Source: JACQAP01 sp035548375
Lineage (GTDB): Bacteria; Pseudomonadota; Gammaproteobacteria; Burkholderiales; JACQAP01
DNA length: 64,000 nucleotides
Direction of reading: 5' to 3'
NCBI GenBank assembly: GCA_035548375.1
Contig: DASZTG010000044.1
Location: 62,001 to 126,000 of the forward strand
The position numbers and the translations under genes were made by a program. Of this stretch, positions 18,555 through 29,600 are shown piece by piece (the first letter of the stretch is position 1; every line of letters begins with the position of its first letter). Below the pieces are notes generated by a model. It searched no databases. It was not told where the DNA came from and worked only from the letters and a program-made list of their open reading frames with translations.

Positions 18555-19661
18555 ATGTTCAAGGGAAAATTCGCGTTTGATGCCGATTTTGTCGGCAGCC
18601 TGCTCAAACCCAAAGCGCCTCCATTGATCGGCGTCGATATCAGTTCGTCGTCCGTGAAAATGGTGGAGCTCGTAGGTGCCGGCAAGGGACGGTATCGTCT
18701 CGAGCGCTACACGATCGAGCCGTTGCCGAAAGATGCGGTCGTCGACGGCAACATCATGAACCTCGAAGAGGTCGGCGATGCGCTGCGCCGTGGCTGGAAG
18801 CGCATGGGCACGCGCGCGAAGAACCTCGCCATGGCCCTGCCCTCCGCTGCGGTCATTACCAAGAAAATCGTGGTTCCCGCCGGGCAGACAGACGAGCAGC
18901 TGGAGGCCCAGGTGGAAACCGAAGCCAACCAGTACATCCCGTTTGCCCTGGAAGAAGTCAATCTCGATTTCCAGACGTTGGGTCCCGCTCCAAACAGCAC
19001 GGAAGACGTCGAAGTCCTGATTGCCGCCTCGCGCAAGGAGAAGGTGGAAGATCGGGTGGCTGTCGCCGAATCGGTCGGATTGAAGGCGACGGTCATGGAT
19101 ATCGATGCCTTCGCATCGCAGAACGCATTCGAGCTGATGCAGGGACAGTTGCCCGAGGCCGGGCGCGACCAGACGATCGCGGTGGTCGATGTCGGCGCGT
19201 CAATGATGAACATCAACGTGCTTCGCAACGGGCAGTCGGTCTACATGCGCGAACAGCCGTTTGGCGGCAACCAGCTGACGCAGGAAATCATGCGTCACTA
19301 CAGCCTGTCCGCCGAAGAGGCGGAGGCTGCAAAACGCAACGGTGGGCTGCCGGACACTTACGATTCCGAAGTACTCGCGCCATTCATGGACACGCTGGCG
19401 CTCGAAATTGCCAGGGCGCTGCAGTTCTTCTTTACGTCGACGCAATTCAACCAGGTCCACCACATATTCCTTTCCGGAGGGTCGGCGACGATTCCAGGCC
19501 TTCCGGAAGTGGTCGCGGAACGCACGCAAGTCAATTCGATGGTTGCGAATCCGTTCGTTGGAATGGATGTTTCCTCCAAAGTTCGCCAGGCACAATTGAC
19601 GGTGGATGCGCCCGCTCTCCTCGTCGCCTGCGGCCTGGCCTTGAGGAGGTTCGACGAATGA
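18555..19661 (+). CDS. pilM: type IV pilus assembly protein PilM
   Basis: 368 residues with the actin-like fold of the FtsA/PilM family. The N-terminus reads PLIGVDISSSSVKMVEL, a phosphate-1 loop; later segments are VVDVGASMMNINV and FLSGGSATIPGL. PilM forms a cytoplasmic ring that binds the N-terminus of PilN in the inner-membrane alignment complex. The stop overlaps the pilN start as ATGA. Confidence 0.96.
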   Translation: MFKGKFAFDADFVGSLLKPKAPPLIGVDISSSSVKMVELVGAGKGRYRLERYTIEPLPKDAVVDGNIMNLEEVGDALRRGWKRMGTRAKNLAMALPSAAVITKKIVVPAGQTDEQLEAQVETEANQYIPFALEEVNLDFQTLGPAPNSTEDVEVLIAASRKEKVEDRVAVAESVGLKATVMDIDAFASQNAFELMQGQLPEAGRDQTIAVVDVGASMMNINVLRNGQSVYMREQPFGGNQLTQEIMRHYSLSAEEAEAAKRNGGLPDTYDSEVLAPFMDTLALEIARALQFFFTSTQFNQVHHIFLSGGSATIPGLPEVVAERTQVNSMVANPFVGMDVSSKVRQAQLTVDAPALLVACGLALRRFDE

Positions 19662-20260
19662 TCCCGATCAACCTACTGCCGCACCGCGCCGCTCGGCGCA
19701 AGGCCCAGCAGCAGCAGTTCTTCATCCTGGCCGGCATGACGATCGCGCTGGCCGCGGTGATCATCGTTGCGGTCCACACATTCTTCGCAGGGCGAATCGA
19801 GACGCAGGTCGAGCGTAACAAGTATCTGCAGCAGGAAATCGTCGCCTTGGACAAGCAGATCGACGAAATCCGCAAGCTCAAGGAACAGACGCAGGCGCTG
19901 CTGGCGCGCAAGCGCGTGGTCGAGTCCTTGCAGACGAACAGGACCGAAACCGTGCGGTTGCTGGACCAGCTTGTCCGCCAGCTTCCCGACGGCGTCTATC
20001 TGAAAGGCGTCAAGCAGACGGGCCAGAAGGTCAACGTCATTGGCTACGCGACTTCGAACGCCCGGGTTTCCACGCTCATGCGCAATTTCGAGGCATCGCC
20101 GTGGCTGGAAAATCCGTCGCTCATCGAGATCAAGGCAGCGACAGTGGATAACACGCCGCTCAATGAATTCAACCTCAACGTGAATATATCGCGGCCGAAG
20201 GAGGAAAACGCTCCTGCGGCGAAGCCTGCCGCCGCTGTCCCGACTGCGCCGAAGAGCTGA
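19658..20260 (+). CDS. pilN: type IV pilus assembly protein PilN
   Basis: 200 residues. The first residues MIPINLLPHRAARRKAQQQQF form the INLLP motif that docks into PilM. One membrane helix (about 21-44) follows, then a periplasmic coiled coil and a ferredoxin-like domain. The C-terminus is Ala/Pro rich. It pairs with PilO to link PilM to PilP/PilQ. Confidence 0.95.
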   Translation: MIPINLLPHRAARRKAQQQQFFILAGMTIALAAVIIVAVHTFFAGRIETQVERNKYLQQEIVALDKQIDEIRKLKEQTQALLARKRVVESLQTNRTETVRLLDQLVRQLPDGVYLKGVKQTGQKVNVIGYATSNARVSTLMRNFEASPWLENPSLIEIKAATVDNTPLNEFNLNVNISRPKEENAPAAKPAAAVPTAPKS

Positions 20261-20264
20261 AATC

Positions 20265-20894
20265 ATGACGCTCGACGACATCCGAAGACTCAATCCGCGT
20301 GAGATCGGCAGCTGGCCCGCCGTGCCGAAGCTCGGCGCGCTTTTCATCCTGCTGCTTTTGCTGGTATTCGCCGGCTATTGGTTCGACTGGCAAAACCAGC
20401 TAGACGAACTCGCCAGAGAACGGAACAAGGAGCAGGACCTAAGGACATCCTTCCTCGACAAGAAAAAGCAGGCAGTCAATCTCGAGGCCTACCGCAAGCA
20501 GCTCGCGGAAATCGAGGAGTCGTTCGGCGAGATGCTCAAGCAGTTGCCGAACAAGTCGGAAATGGAAGCCTTGTTGACGGACATCAACCAGGCCGGATTG
20601 GGTCGCGGCTTGCAGTTCGAGCTATTCCGTCCTGCGGCCTCGGAAACCCGATCCGAGTTCTACGCGGAATTGCCGATCACGATCAGGCTGTCCGGCAACT
20701 ACCACGACATCGGCGCGTTCGCGAGCGACATTTCCCAGCTATCACGCATCGTGACCCTTAACGATATTGCCTTGAGTTCCAGCAAGACTGGCTTGACCCT
20801 GGACGCCGTGGCAAAGACTTTCCGCTATCTGGATGACAGCGAAGTCGCTGCGCAGCGCAAGGCTGCGCGCGCTGCAGCCGCTCCCAAGAAATGA
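20265..20894 (+). CDS. pilO: type IV pilus assembly protein PilO
   Basis: 209 residues. A short cytoplasmic segment is followed by a membrane helix at about residues 24-44, a charged coiled coil rich in Arg, Lys and Gln, and a periplasmic domain with the recognisable YAELPITIRLSGNYHDIGAF. It heterodimerises with PilN in the periplasm. The stop overlaps the pilP start as ATGA. Confidence 0.95.
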   Translation: MTLDDIRRLNPREIGSWPAVPKLGALFILLLLLVFAGYWFDWQNQLDELARERNKEQDLRTSFLDKKKQAVNLEAYRKQLAEIEESFGEMLKQLPNKSEMEALLTDINQAGLGRGLQFELFRPAASETRSEFYAELPITIRLSGNYHDIGAFASDISQLSRIVTLNDIALSSSKTGLTLDAVAKTFRYLDDSEVAAQRKAARAAAAPKK

Positions 20895-21418
20895 TGCGAT
20901 TCCTTTTGACCATTGCGATGGCGGCACTGCTCCTCTCCGGCTGTGGAGGCGAGCAGTTTTCCGATCTGAAGGACTTCGTGAAGAATTCCGGCAACGACCT
21001 GCGCGGTCGTGTGGAGCCCATTCCGGAGGTCAGGCAGTTCGAGCCTTTCGCCTATAACGCCTTCGATTTGCCGGATCCGTTCAAGCCGCGCAAGACCGTC
21101 GCTGATACCCGCACGGGGACAGCCGGCGGGGGCGGGCCCCGCCCGGACCTGAACCGCCGCAAGGAAGCCCTCGAAGCGTTCCCGCTGGAGAGCTTGCAAA
21201 TGGTGGGTACGCTCGAGCAGAAACAGGTCCGCTATGCGCTGATCAAGACGCCCGATGCCAATCTCTATCGCGTCAAATCCGGGAATTATCTCGGGCAGAA
21301 CTTCGGGGTCGTGACCTCGATCAGCGAATCGACGGTGACCCTCAAGGAAGTCATCCAGGATTCTTCTTCCGGATCGTGGACCGAGCGCACAAGCAGTCTG
21401 CAGCTGCTCGAGCAATGA
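20891..21418 (+). CDS. pilP: type IV pilus lipoprotein PilP
   Basis: 175 residues. The lipobox LLSGC at residues 14-18 marks a lipoprotein, followed by the PilP-typical NDLRGRVEPIPEVRQFEPFAY and a C-terminal beta domain with LESLQMVGTL. It connects the inner-membrane PilNO complex to the PilQ secretin. Confidence 0.95.
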   Translation: MMRFLLTIAMAALLLSGCGGEQFSDLKDFVKNSGNDLRGRVEPIPEVRQFEPFAYNAFDLPDPFKPRKTVADTRTGTAGGGGPRPDLNRRKEALEAFPLESLQMVGTLEQKQVRYALIKTPDANLYRVKSGNYLGQNFGVVTSISESTVTLKEVIQDSSSGSWTERTSSLQLLEQ

Positions 21419-21436
21419 ACTAAGGAGCATGCGAAT

Positions 21437-23554
21437 ATGGAACGCATCGGTCGTTTGACTAAACTCGTGGCGCATCTGGGATTGTTTCTCCTTGGCTGCG
21501 CACTTGCGTATGGTGAAGAAACTCCCGCGCCGACCGGCAACACGATCCAGTCGATCGACGTTTCCACACAATCGGGATCGGTGACCGTCAAGCTCGGCTT
21601 CAAGGACACCCCGGCCAATCCGCCCGCCGCATTCACAATCAACAATCCTCCCCGCATTGCATTCGATTTCCCCAGCACCACCAACGGGCTCGGAAAAAAT
21701 TCCCAGGACGTCAATCAAGGCGACCTTCGTACCATCAGGCTCGGGCAATCGGGCGGACGCACTCGCGTGGTGTTCAACCTCGCAAAAATGGTGAAGTACG
21801 ACAGCAAGATAGACGGCAACAGCGTCATTGTCACGCTGGCTAGCAATACCGCATCTGCGACCGCGGAGACAGCGACGGCATTCGCGGAATCCAAGTCGGC
21901 TGGCGAAGGTCACGCCGTCCGCGATGTGGACTTCCGGCGCGGAAAGAACGGCGAAGCGCAGATCATCGTCGATCTTTCAGATGCTTCTACGGGGATAGAT
22001 TTGCGCCAGCAAGGCAGGAGCGTTCTGGTCGACTTCCTCCAGACGGCCTTGCCGCCTTCCCTGGAAAGGCGCTTCGACGTTACCGATTTCGGCACGCAGG
22101 TCGACAGCTTCGAAGTTACGCGCTCCGGGCCCAACACGCGAATCTCGATGATGCCCAAGGGTCGTTGGGAGCAATCTGCCTACCAGACGGACAATCGATT
22201 CATCATCGAGGTCAAGCCCGTTGTAGAGGATTCAGGCAAGCCGAAAACCGCCGGGGGCTACACAGGAGAAAAGCTGTCGCTGAATTTCCAGAACATCGAA
22301 GTCCGCGCCGTACTGCAGGTCATAGCCGATTTCACCGGCCTTAACATCATTACCAGCGATACCGTCAGCGGTAACCTGACGCTTCGCCTCAAGGACGTGC
22401 CGTGGGATCAGGCCCTCGACATCATCCTGCAGGCAAAAGGGCTGGACATGCGCAAGACCGGCAACGTGGTATGGATCGCGCCAAGGGACGAACTTGCCAC
22501 GAAGGAAAAGCTGGCGCTGGAAGCCCGCCAGCAAATCTCCGAACTGGAGCCCTTGCGCACGGAAAGCTACCAGTTGAATTACCAGAAAGCGGAAGACTTC
22601 CTGAAGGTCATCACCGCGACCGACCAGAGAATACTATCGAAGCGCGGTAGCGCCGTTGTGGATGCCAGGACGAACCAGATATTCGTCCAGGACACGCCCG
22701 GCAAGCTGGATGAAGTGCGTGAACTGCTCAAGAAGACGGACAGGGCAGTTCGCCAGGTTCTGATCGAGGCGCGCATTGTCGAGGCGACGGATACTTTCAG
22801 CCGGAACGTCGGTGCGCGGCTCGGATATCACGACACGACGGGCCGTGGCGGGCAAATTCCGGGCAGCAGCAACCGGGCGCTGGTCGGCGGCGGCCTGAAT
22901 GACACTGGTGCTCATACTGGGCAGACTACAAATACGCCCGATTTCCTGGCCGATTCGACCTTTACGAATCTGGCCGCCCCCGGGTTGGGTGGCGTGAATC
23001 CGGGCCAGCTTTCGTTGATCCTGATGAATGATGCAATGACGAAATTCCTGAACCTGGAAATCTCGGCGCTGCAGGCAGACGGCAAGGGCAAGATCATCTC
23101 CAGCCCGCGTGTCATCACGGCGGACAACATCGAGGCGACCATCGAGCAAGGCACGGAAATTCCCTACCAGCAAGCCACGAGCAGCGGCGCAACGAGCGTG
23201 TCCTTCCGCAAGGCAACCTTGAGCCTCAAGGTCAAGCCGCAGATCACGCCCGATGACAATATCATGATGAAGCTGAACGTGAATAAGGACAGCGTAGGTG
23301 CGAATACGAGTGCGGGCCCTGCCATCGATACCAAGCAGGTCACGACGGAAGTTCTGGTCGAAAACGGCGGCACGGTCGGGTTGGGCGGCATCTACACGCA
23401 GGATGAATCGCAGACGCTTACCAAGGTTCCGCTGCTGGGTGACATTCCCTTGCTCGGATTTTTCTTCCGCCAGGACCTGCGACGCAACGACAAGAGCGAG
23501 CTGCTGATCTTCGTCACACCGCGCGTCATCAAGGACACCCTGACCGTGCGCTGA
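21437..23554 (+). CDS. pilQ: type IV pilus secretin PilQ
   Basis: 705 residues. A signal peptide (to about residue 27) is followed by two AMIN domains (about 35-125 and 155-245), an STN domain (about 270-345), an N1/NolW module and the secretin barrel domain. The C-terminus carries GLGGIYTQ, VPLLGDIPLLGFFFR and LLIFVTPRV, all classic. The multimer is the outer-membrane pore for the pilus. An AGGAG precedes the start in the 18-base gap after pilP. Confidence 0.97.
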   Translation: MERIGRLTKLVAHLGLFLLGCALAYGEETPAPTGNTIQSIDVSTQSGSVTVKLGFKDTPANPPAAFTINNPPRIAFDFPSTTNGLGKNSQDVNQGDLRTIRLGQSGGRTRVVFNLAKMVKYDSKIDGNSVIVTLASNTASATAETATAFAESKSAGEGHAVRDVDFRRGKNGEAQIIVDLSDASTGIDLRQQGRSVLVDFLQTALPPSLERRFDVTDFGTQVDSFEVTRSGPNTRISMMPKGRWEQSAYQTDNRFIIEVKPVVEDSGKPKTAGGYTGEKLSLNFQNIEVRAVLQVIADFTGLNIITSDTVSGNLTLRLKDVPWDQALDIILQAKGLDMRKTGNVVWIAPRDELATKEKLALEARQQISELEPLRTESYQLNYQKAEDFLKVITATDQRILSKRGSAVVDARTNQIFVQDTPGKLDEVRELLKKTDRAVRQVLIEARIVEATDTFSRNVGARLGYHDTTGRGGQIPGSSNRALVGGGLNDTGAHTGQTTNTPDFLADSTFTNLAAPGLGGVNPGQLSLILMNDAMTKFLNLEISALQADGKGKIISSPRVITADNIEATIEQGTEIPYQQATSSGATSVSFRKATLSLKVKPQITPDDNIMMKLNVNKDSVGANTSAGPAIDTKQVTTEVLVENGGTVGLGGIYTQDESQTLTKVPLLGDIPLLGFFFRQDLRRNDKSELLIFVTPRVIKDTLTVR

Positions 23555-23576
23555 GCCCGCGTCGTCCGCTCGATCG

Positions 23577-23606
23577 ACGGCCGCAGATTCTGCGGCCGTT
23601 TTTTTT
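23577..23606 (+). terminator. Rho-independent terminator after pilQ
   Basis: ACGGCCGCAG pairs with CTGCGGCCGT around an ATT loop, followed by an unbroken run of T. It closes the pil operon and separates it from aroK. Confidence 0.9.
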
Positions 23607-23644
23607 GCTCCTTGTACCGGAACTGGTTTCGCTAGAATGAACGC

Positions 23645-24244
23645 ATGCAAAATGTGAGCAACGATCTTGTCGCGCAACCGGCTCCATCGATTGCCGGGAG
23701 CATCTTTCTCGTCGGCATGATGGGGGCGGGCAAGACCTCGGTCGGACGCGTCCTGGCCAAGCGCCTGGGCAAAGCCTTCCACGATTCGGACCATGTGATC
23801 GAAGAGCGCACTGGAGTCAAGGTGGCGGTCATTTTCGAAATAGAAGGCGAAGCGGGATTTCGCCAGCGCGAGACCGCCGTGATCGATGAGCTGACGATGC
23901 TGGAAGATACCGTGCTCGCCACCGGCGGCGGGGCTGTCCTGGCCGGCGAAAACCGCGAGCGCCTGCGCGCCCGCGGCACCGTCGTGTATTTGCGCGCCAA
24001 CGTGAAGGATTTGCTGAACCGTACGCGACACGACAAGAACCGGCCGCTCCTGCGGACGGCGGATCCGCGCGCGCGGCTAAACGAATTGTTCGAACTGCGC
24101 GACCCGCTCTATCGAGAAACCGCGCACGTAACCATCGACACCGGAAGCCAAAGCCTCGCCGTGCTGGTGACCCGCCTTTGCCACATGCTGGATATCCGCG
24201 CAGGTGCGTCAACCATGGAAGATGCCCCGCCATGCAGACCGTAA
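23645..24244 (+). CDS. aroK: shikimate kinase
   Basis: 199 residues, slightly longer than usual because of an N-terminal extension of about 17 residues. The Walker A motif is GMMGAGKTSVGR. The shikimate-binding segments are DSDHVIEER, FRQRE and TGGGAVL, and the lid arginine lies in NRPLL. It phosphorylates shikimate in aromatic amino-acid synthesis. The 3' end overlaps aroB by 13 bases. Confidence 0.94.
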   Translation: MQNVSNDLVAQPAPSIAGSIFLVGMMGAGKTSVGRVLAKRLGKAFHDSDHVIEERTGVKVAVIFEIEGEAGFRQRETAVIDELTMLEDTVLATGGGAVLAGENRERLRARGTVVYLRANVKDLLNRTRHDKNRPLLRTADPRARLNELFELRDPLYRETAHVTIDTGSQSLAVLVTRLCHMLDIRAGASTMEDAPPCRP

Positions 24245-25320
24245 CGGTGGCACTCGACGGCCGGCCTTATCCGATCCATATCGGCGAAAACCTGGTAGGT
24301 AATGCCGAACTGGTGTTGCCGCACCTGCCCCAATCCAAGGTCGCAGTCGTCACGAATTCCACGGTAGCACCGCTATACCTTGAAAAAGTTTGCGCGCCCT
24401 TGCGTGGTGCCGGAGTCGATGTCGTTCCGGTGATCCTGCCTGACGGAGAGGATCACAAGAATTGGTCGACACTCAATCGGATATTCGACGCGCTGTTATC
24501 GAATCGTCTCGAGCGCAAGTCGACGGTCCTTGCGCTGGGCGGCGGCGTCGTCGGCGACCTCGCGGGTTTCGCCGCCGCCACCTACCAGCGTGGCGTGCCA
24601 TTCATCCAGGTACCGACCACGCTGCTGGCGCAAGTGGATTCGTCGGTTGGCGGAAAGACCGCGATCAATCATCCGATGGGCAAGAACATGATCGGCGCGT
24701 TTTATCAGCCGCGACTGGTCCTGGCCGACATCGGATTGATAAAGACCTTGCCTGACCGCGAGCTATCGGCAGGCTTGGCCGAGGTCATCAAGTACGGCCT
24801 TATCATGGACTTGCCTTTCCTCGATTGGCTCGAAACCAATATGGACAAGCTGGTCGCCAAAGACCCCGTGGCACTAACCTACGCAGTGCGCCGGTCGTGC
24901 GAGAACAAGGCCGCGGTCGTGGCAGCGGATGAACGCGAAGCCGGACGGCGCGCGTTGCTCAATCTCGGTCATACGTTTGGCCATGCCATCGAGACAGGCC
25001 TCGGATTCGGTGTATGGCTGCATGGCGAAGCGGTGGCAGGCGGCACCATCCTTGCAGCGCGGCTCTCGCAAGCAATGGGATTGCTGAAGGCCGGCGACCT
25101 CGACCGCGTCTCGAATTTGTTCCGGCGCGCGGGCTTGCCCGTGGAAGCCCCAGCGCTCGGCGAAGAGCGCTATCTCGAACTCATGGGACACGACAAGAAA
25201 GTGGAGAACGGCCGGTTACGCCTGGTGCTGCTCGAATCCCTCGGCAAGGCATTCGTGACGTCGGAGTTCGAAATGAGGGATTTGCGCAAGGTCTTGTCGG
25301 GGGCTTCGGCGCATGCATGA
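24232..25320 (+). CDS. aroB: 3-dehydroquinate synthase
   Basis: 362 residues from the ATG at 24232 (MQTVTVALDGRPYPIHIG), the usual N-terminus; an upstream in-frame start lies within aroK. NAD-binding GGGVVGDLAGFAAATY, the loop VDSSVGGKTAINH, AEVIKYG and the zinc-ligand region LNLGHTFGHAIE are present. It converts DAHP to 3-dehydroquinate. aroK-aroB-dgt overlap successively, so they are coupled. Confidence 0.96.
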   Translation: MQTVTVALDGRPYPIHIGENLVGNAELVLPHLPQSKVAVVTNSTVAPLYLEKVCAPLRGAGVDVVPVILPDGEDHKNWSTLNRIFDALLSNRLERKSTVLALGGGVVGDLAGFAAATYQRGVPFIQVPTTLLAQVDSSVGGKTAINHPMGKNMIGAFYQPRLVLADIGLIKTLPDRELSAGLAEVIKYGLIMDLPFLDWLETNMDKLVAKDPVALTYAVRRSCENKAAVVAADEREAGRRALLNLGHTFGHAIETGLGFGVWLHGEAVAGGTILAARLSQAMGLLKAGDLDRVSNLFRRAGLPVEAPALGEERYLELMGHDKKVENGRLRLVLLESLGKAFVTSEFEMRDLRKVLSGASAHA

Positions 25321-26434
25321 GCTGGCGGTGTATGCCGCCGATCCTGCGGCATCCAGGGGCCGGCGTTTTCGCGAGGAGCCTCCGCGCGGGCGCACTGAAT
25401 TCCAGCGCGATCGCGACCGCATCATTCACTCGACGGCTTTTCGCAGGCTGGAGTACAAGACGCAGGTTTTTGTGAACCATGAGGGCGACCTGTTCCGCAC
25501 CAGGCTGACCCACAGCCTCGAAGTTGCCCAGATCGGCAGGTCCATTGCCCGTAATCTCGGACTGAACGAAGATCTGGTGGAGGGGGTATCCCTGGCGCAC
25601 GATCTCGGTCACACGCCGTTCGGCCATGCCGGCCAGGATTCGCTGAACGAATGTATGAAGGACTATGGCGGCTTCGAGCACAACCTGCAGTCCCTGCGGG
25701 TCGTCGACGTGCTGGAGCAAAGGTATGGCGCATTCGACGGCCTGAACTTGAGCTTCGAGACGCGCGAAGGCATCCTCAAGCACTGCTCGATCGAGAATGC
25801 CAGGAAGCTGGGGGACGTCGGCGAGCGCTTCCTGAAAAAACAGCGCCCCTCGCTCGAGGCGCAAATCGCGAATCTGGCCGATGAAATCGCCTACAACAAT
25901 CACGACGTGGACGATGGCCTGCGTTCCGAACTCATCACCCTGGAGCAATTGGCCGGCGTCGGTATTTTTTCACGCCACCTGCAGAAAGTGCGCGCGCTGT
26001 TTCCCGGGTTGACCGACCGGAGGCTGATCCATGAAACCGTGCGGCTCATGATCAACACGCTGGTGTCGGACCTGACCGAGCAGAGCCGGCGGCTGATCGC
26101 CGAGCACGAGCCCGGCGGCCTGGACGACGTGCGCGAGGCGCCGACGCTGATTGCGTTCAGCGCCGACATTCGCGAGCAGCAGCAGGAACTCAAGGTTTTC
26201 CTGCGCAAGCAGCTATACCAGCACTACCGGGTCGCGCGCATGAGCAACAAGGCCAGGCGCATCGTTCGCGACTTGTTCGAGGCTTTCCATGCGGACGCGC
26301 GCCTGCTGCCTCCCGAATTCCAGGCCCGCGGGGAGGCCGATCTTCCGCGTGCCATCGCGGACTATGTGGCCGGCATGACCGACCGCTACGCCATCCGCGA
26401 GCATCGCCGGCTGTTTACCGTCGAAGAGTCCTGA
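25313..26434 (+). CDS. dgt: deoxyguanosinetriphosphate triphosphohydrolase-like protein
   Basis: 373 residues of the HD superfamily. Metal ligands are visible in RTRLTHSLEVAQIG, in LAHDLGHTPFGHAG and in LADEIAYNNHDVDDG. The N-terminal GRTEFQRDRDRIIHSTAFRRL is typical of the short bacterial dGTPase class. It would remove tripolyphosphate from dNTPs; the preferred nucleotide cannot be read from the sequence. It starts inside the last codons of aroB (8-base overlap). Confidence 0.92.
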   Translation: MHELAVYAADPAASRGRRFREEPPRGRTEFQRDRDRIIHSTAFRRLEYKTQVFVNHEGDLFRTRLTHSLEVAQIGRSIARNLGLNEDLVEGVSLAHDLGHTPFGHAGQDSLNECMKDYGGFEHNLQSLRVVDVLEQRYGAFDGLNLSFETREGILKHCSIENARKLGDVGERFLKKQRPSLEAQIANLADEIAYNNHDVDDGLRSELITLEQLAGVGIFSRHLQKVRALFPGLTDRRLIHETVRLMINTLVSDLTEQSRRLIAEHEPGGLDDVREAPTLIAFSADIREQQQELKVFLRKQLYQHYRVARMSNKARRIVRDLFEAFHADARLLPPEFQARGEADLPRAIADYVAGMTDRYAIREHRRLFTVEES

Positions 26435-26609
26435 GCGGGTCCGCACGGCGCCGTTTATTGATAGGCCAGCGCCACTCGGGGTAACATTCCAAGCCCAGCC
26501 CGAAACCGGGCTTCCGGGCGCGTCCGGCTTGAAATCTGCTTTTGAATCGGGGCAGATGGGTTGTCATCAGGCCGGCCATACCCAAGTTACGTAGCTCCAG
26601 AGGTTGGAA

Positions 26610-29600
26610 ATGGCTCACTCACTACTACCGCCGCGCCAGGGACTGTACGACCCGGCCAACGAACATGACGCCTGCGGCGTCGGTTTCATTGCGCACATCA
26701 AGGGCGCGAAGAGCCATACCATCGTGGAGCAGGGGCTGCTGATCCTCAAGAATCTGACCCATCGCGGTGCAGTGGGGGCCGATCCGATGGCAGGCGATGG
26801 TGCAGGAATCCTCCTCCAGATCCCGGACCAGTTCTTCCGCGAGGAGATGGCGAAGCAGGGCGTGACCCTGCCCTCGCCGGGCGAGTACGGGGTGGGAATG
26901 GTGTTCCTGCCGCAGGAGCCGGCTTCCCGGTTTGCCTGCGAATATGAAATCGAGCGGGCGATCAAGGACGAAGGCCAGGTGCTGCTGGGCTGGCGCGACG
27001 TTCCCTGTGACAACGCCACCCTTGGCGAATCCGTCAAGAAGATCGAGCCGACGATCCGCCAGGTGTTCGTCGGCCGCGGCACGGGTGTCACGGTGACGGA
27101 CGCGCTGGAACGCAAGCTCTACATCATTCGCAAGGTTTCGGGCCATGCCATCCAGGCGCTCAAGCTGGAGCACGGCAAGGAGTTCTACGTTCCGTCGATG
27201 TCGGCGCGCACCATCGTCTACAAGGGCATGCTGCTGGCCGGGCAGGTCGGCGCCTATTACAAGGATCTGCAGGATGCGCGCGTGGTGTCCGCGCTGGCGC
27301 TGGTGCACCAGCGGTTCTCGACCAACACGTTCCCGACCTGGGACCTGGCGCATCCCTTCCGATTGATCGCGCACAACGGCGAAATCAACACCCTGCGCGG
27401 CAACGTCAACTGGCTGCGCGCGCGCCAGGGCGCGATCTCGAGCCCGATCCTCGGGCGCGACCTGGACAAGGTCTGGCCGCTGATTTACGACGGCCAGTCG
27501 GACTCCGCCTCGTTCGACAACGCGCTCGAGTTGCTCATGATGAGCGGCTATTCGCTCGCGCACGCCATGATGATGCTCATTCCCGAGGCCTGGGAAAAGC
27601 ACACGCTGATGGATCCGAGCCGGCGCGCCTTCTATGAGTACCACGCCGCGATGATGGAGCCGTGGGACGGCCCCGCCGCCGTCGCCTTCACCGACGGGCG
27701 CCAGATCGGCGCGACCCTGGACCGCAACGGACTGCGTCCCGCGCGCTACCTCGTCACGAGCGACGACATGGTCGTGATGGCTTCCGAGACCGGCGTGCTG
27801 CCGATCCCGGAGGAAAAAATCATCAAGAAATGGCGCCTGCAGCCAGGCAAGATGTTCCTGATCGATGTCGAGGCGGGCCGCATCATCGACGACCGGGAAC
27901 TCAAGGACACGCTCGCGCAGGTCAAGCCGTACAAGGCCTGGATCGATCGCATTCGAATCAAGCTGGACGACCTGCCGGTTTCCACGAAGATATCCGAGCG
28001 CAGCAAGGTGCCCATGCTCGATCGCCAGCAGGCCTTCGGCTATACGCAGGAGGATATCAAGTTCATCCTTGGCCCGATGGCGCAGCAAGGCGAGGAGTCG
28101 ATCGGCTCGATGGGCAACGATTCGCCGCTCGCCGTCCTGTCGAACAAGAACAAGCCGCTGTACAACTACTTCAAGCAGTTGTTCGCGCAGGTCACCAATC
28201 CGCCGATCGATCCGATTCGCGAGGACCTGGTGATGTCGCTGGTGTCGTTTATCGGACCGAAGCCAAACCTGCTCGGCATCGATGAAACGAATCCGCCGAT
28301 GCGGCTGGAAGTCAGCCAGCCGGTGCTCGATTTCAACCAGATGGACACGATCCGCCACGTGGATTACTACACGGGCGGCAAGTTCAAGTCCTTCGAGATC
28401 GACATCACCTATCCGGTTTCCTGGGGCAGGCAAGCCATCGAGGCAAGGCTCGCCAGCCTCTGCGCGCAGGCCGAGGACGCGGTGCGCTCGGGCTACAACA
28501 TCCTGATCGTGTCGGACCGCAAGATCGACGCGAACCACGTCGCCATACCGGCGCTGCTGGCGCTGTCCGGCATCCACCAGCACCTGGTCGGCAAGGGATT
28601 GCGCACGAGTGCTGGCCTGGTAGTCGAGACCGGTTCCGCACGCGAGGTCCACCACTTCGCGCTGCTCGCCGGATACGGTGCCGAGGCCGTGCATCCCTGC
28701 CTGGCGATGGAAACCATCCTGCATGCCGACGAGAGCATTCCCGCGGACTATCGCGGCGAGAAGGGCGTGAAGAACTACGTCAAGGCCATCGGCAAGGGTC
28801 TGATGAAAGTCATGTCCAAGATGGGCATCTCGACTTACATGTCGTATACAGGCGCGCAAATATTCGAGGCGGTTGGTCTCGCGCGCGGCATGGTGGACAA
28901 GTACTTCACCGGTACGACGTCCAGCGTCGAAGGCATCGGCGTGTTCGAAGTCGCGGAAGAGGCGATTCGCCTGCACCGCGGCGCATTCAGCGAAGATCCC
29001 GTGCTCAGTTCCGCGCTGGAAACGGGCGGCGAATACGCGTTTCGCGTGCGCGGCGAGGACCACATGTGGACGCCGGATGCGATCGCAAAGTTGCAGCATT
29101 CGAGCCGTACCAACAGCCAGCAGACCTATCGCGAATACGCGAAGATCATCAACGACCAGTCGAAGCGCCACATGACCTTGCGCGGGCTGTTCGAGTTCAA
29201 GGTCGACCCTGCAAAATCGATCCCGATCGACGAAGTCGAGCCGGTCAAGGAAATCGTCAAGCGCTTTGCCACCGGCGCCATGTCGCTGGGCTCAATCTCC
29301 ACCGAAGCGCACACCACGCTGGCGATCGCCATGAACCGCATCGGCGGCAAGTCGAATACCGGCGAAGGCGGCGAAGATCCGCGGCGCTATGAACCGATCA
29401 AGGGCGGGGAATCGCTGGCCTCGCGCATCGGCCGTGATCGCATCGAACGCGACATCGCGTTGAACGAAGGGGATTCGCTGCGCTCAAAAATCAAGCAGGT
29501 GGCATCGGGCCGCTTCGGCGTGACCGCCGAATACCTGAACAGCGCCGACCAGATCCAGATCAAGATGGCGCAGGGTGCCAAGCCCGGCGAGGGCGGCCAG

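Noticed and set aside
26625..29171. 848-residue minus-strand ORF
   Set aside because: Antisense to gltB with no family motifs.
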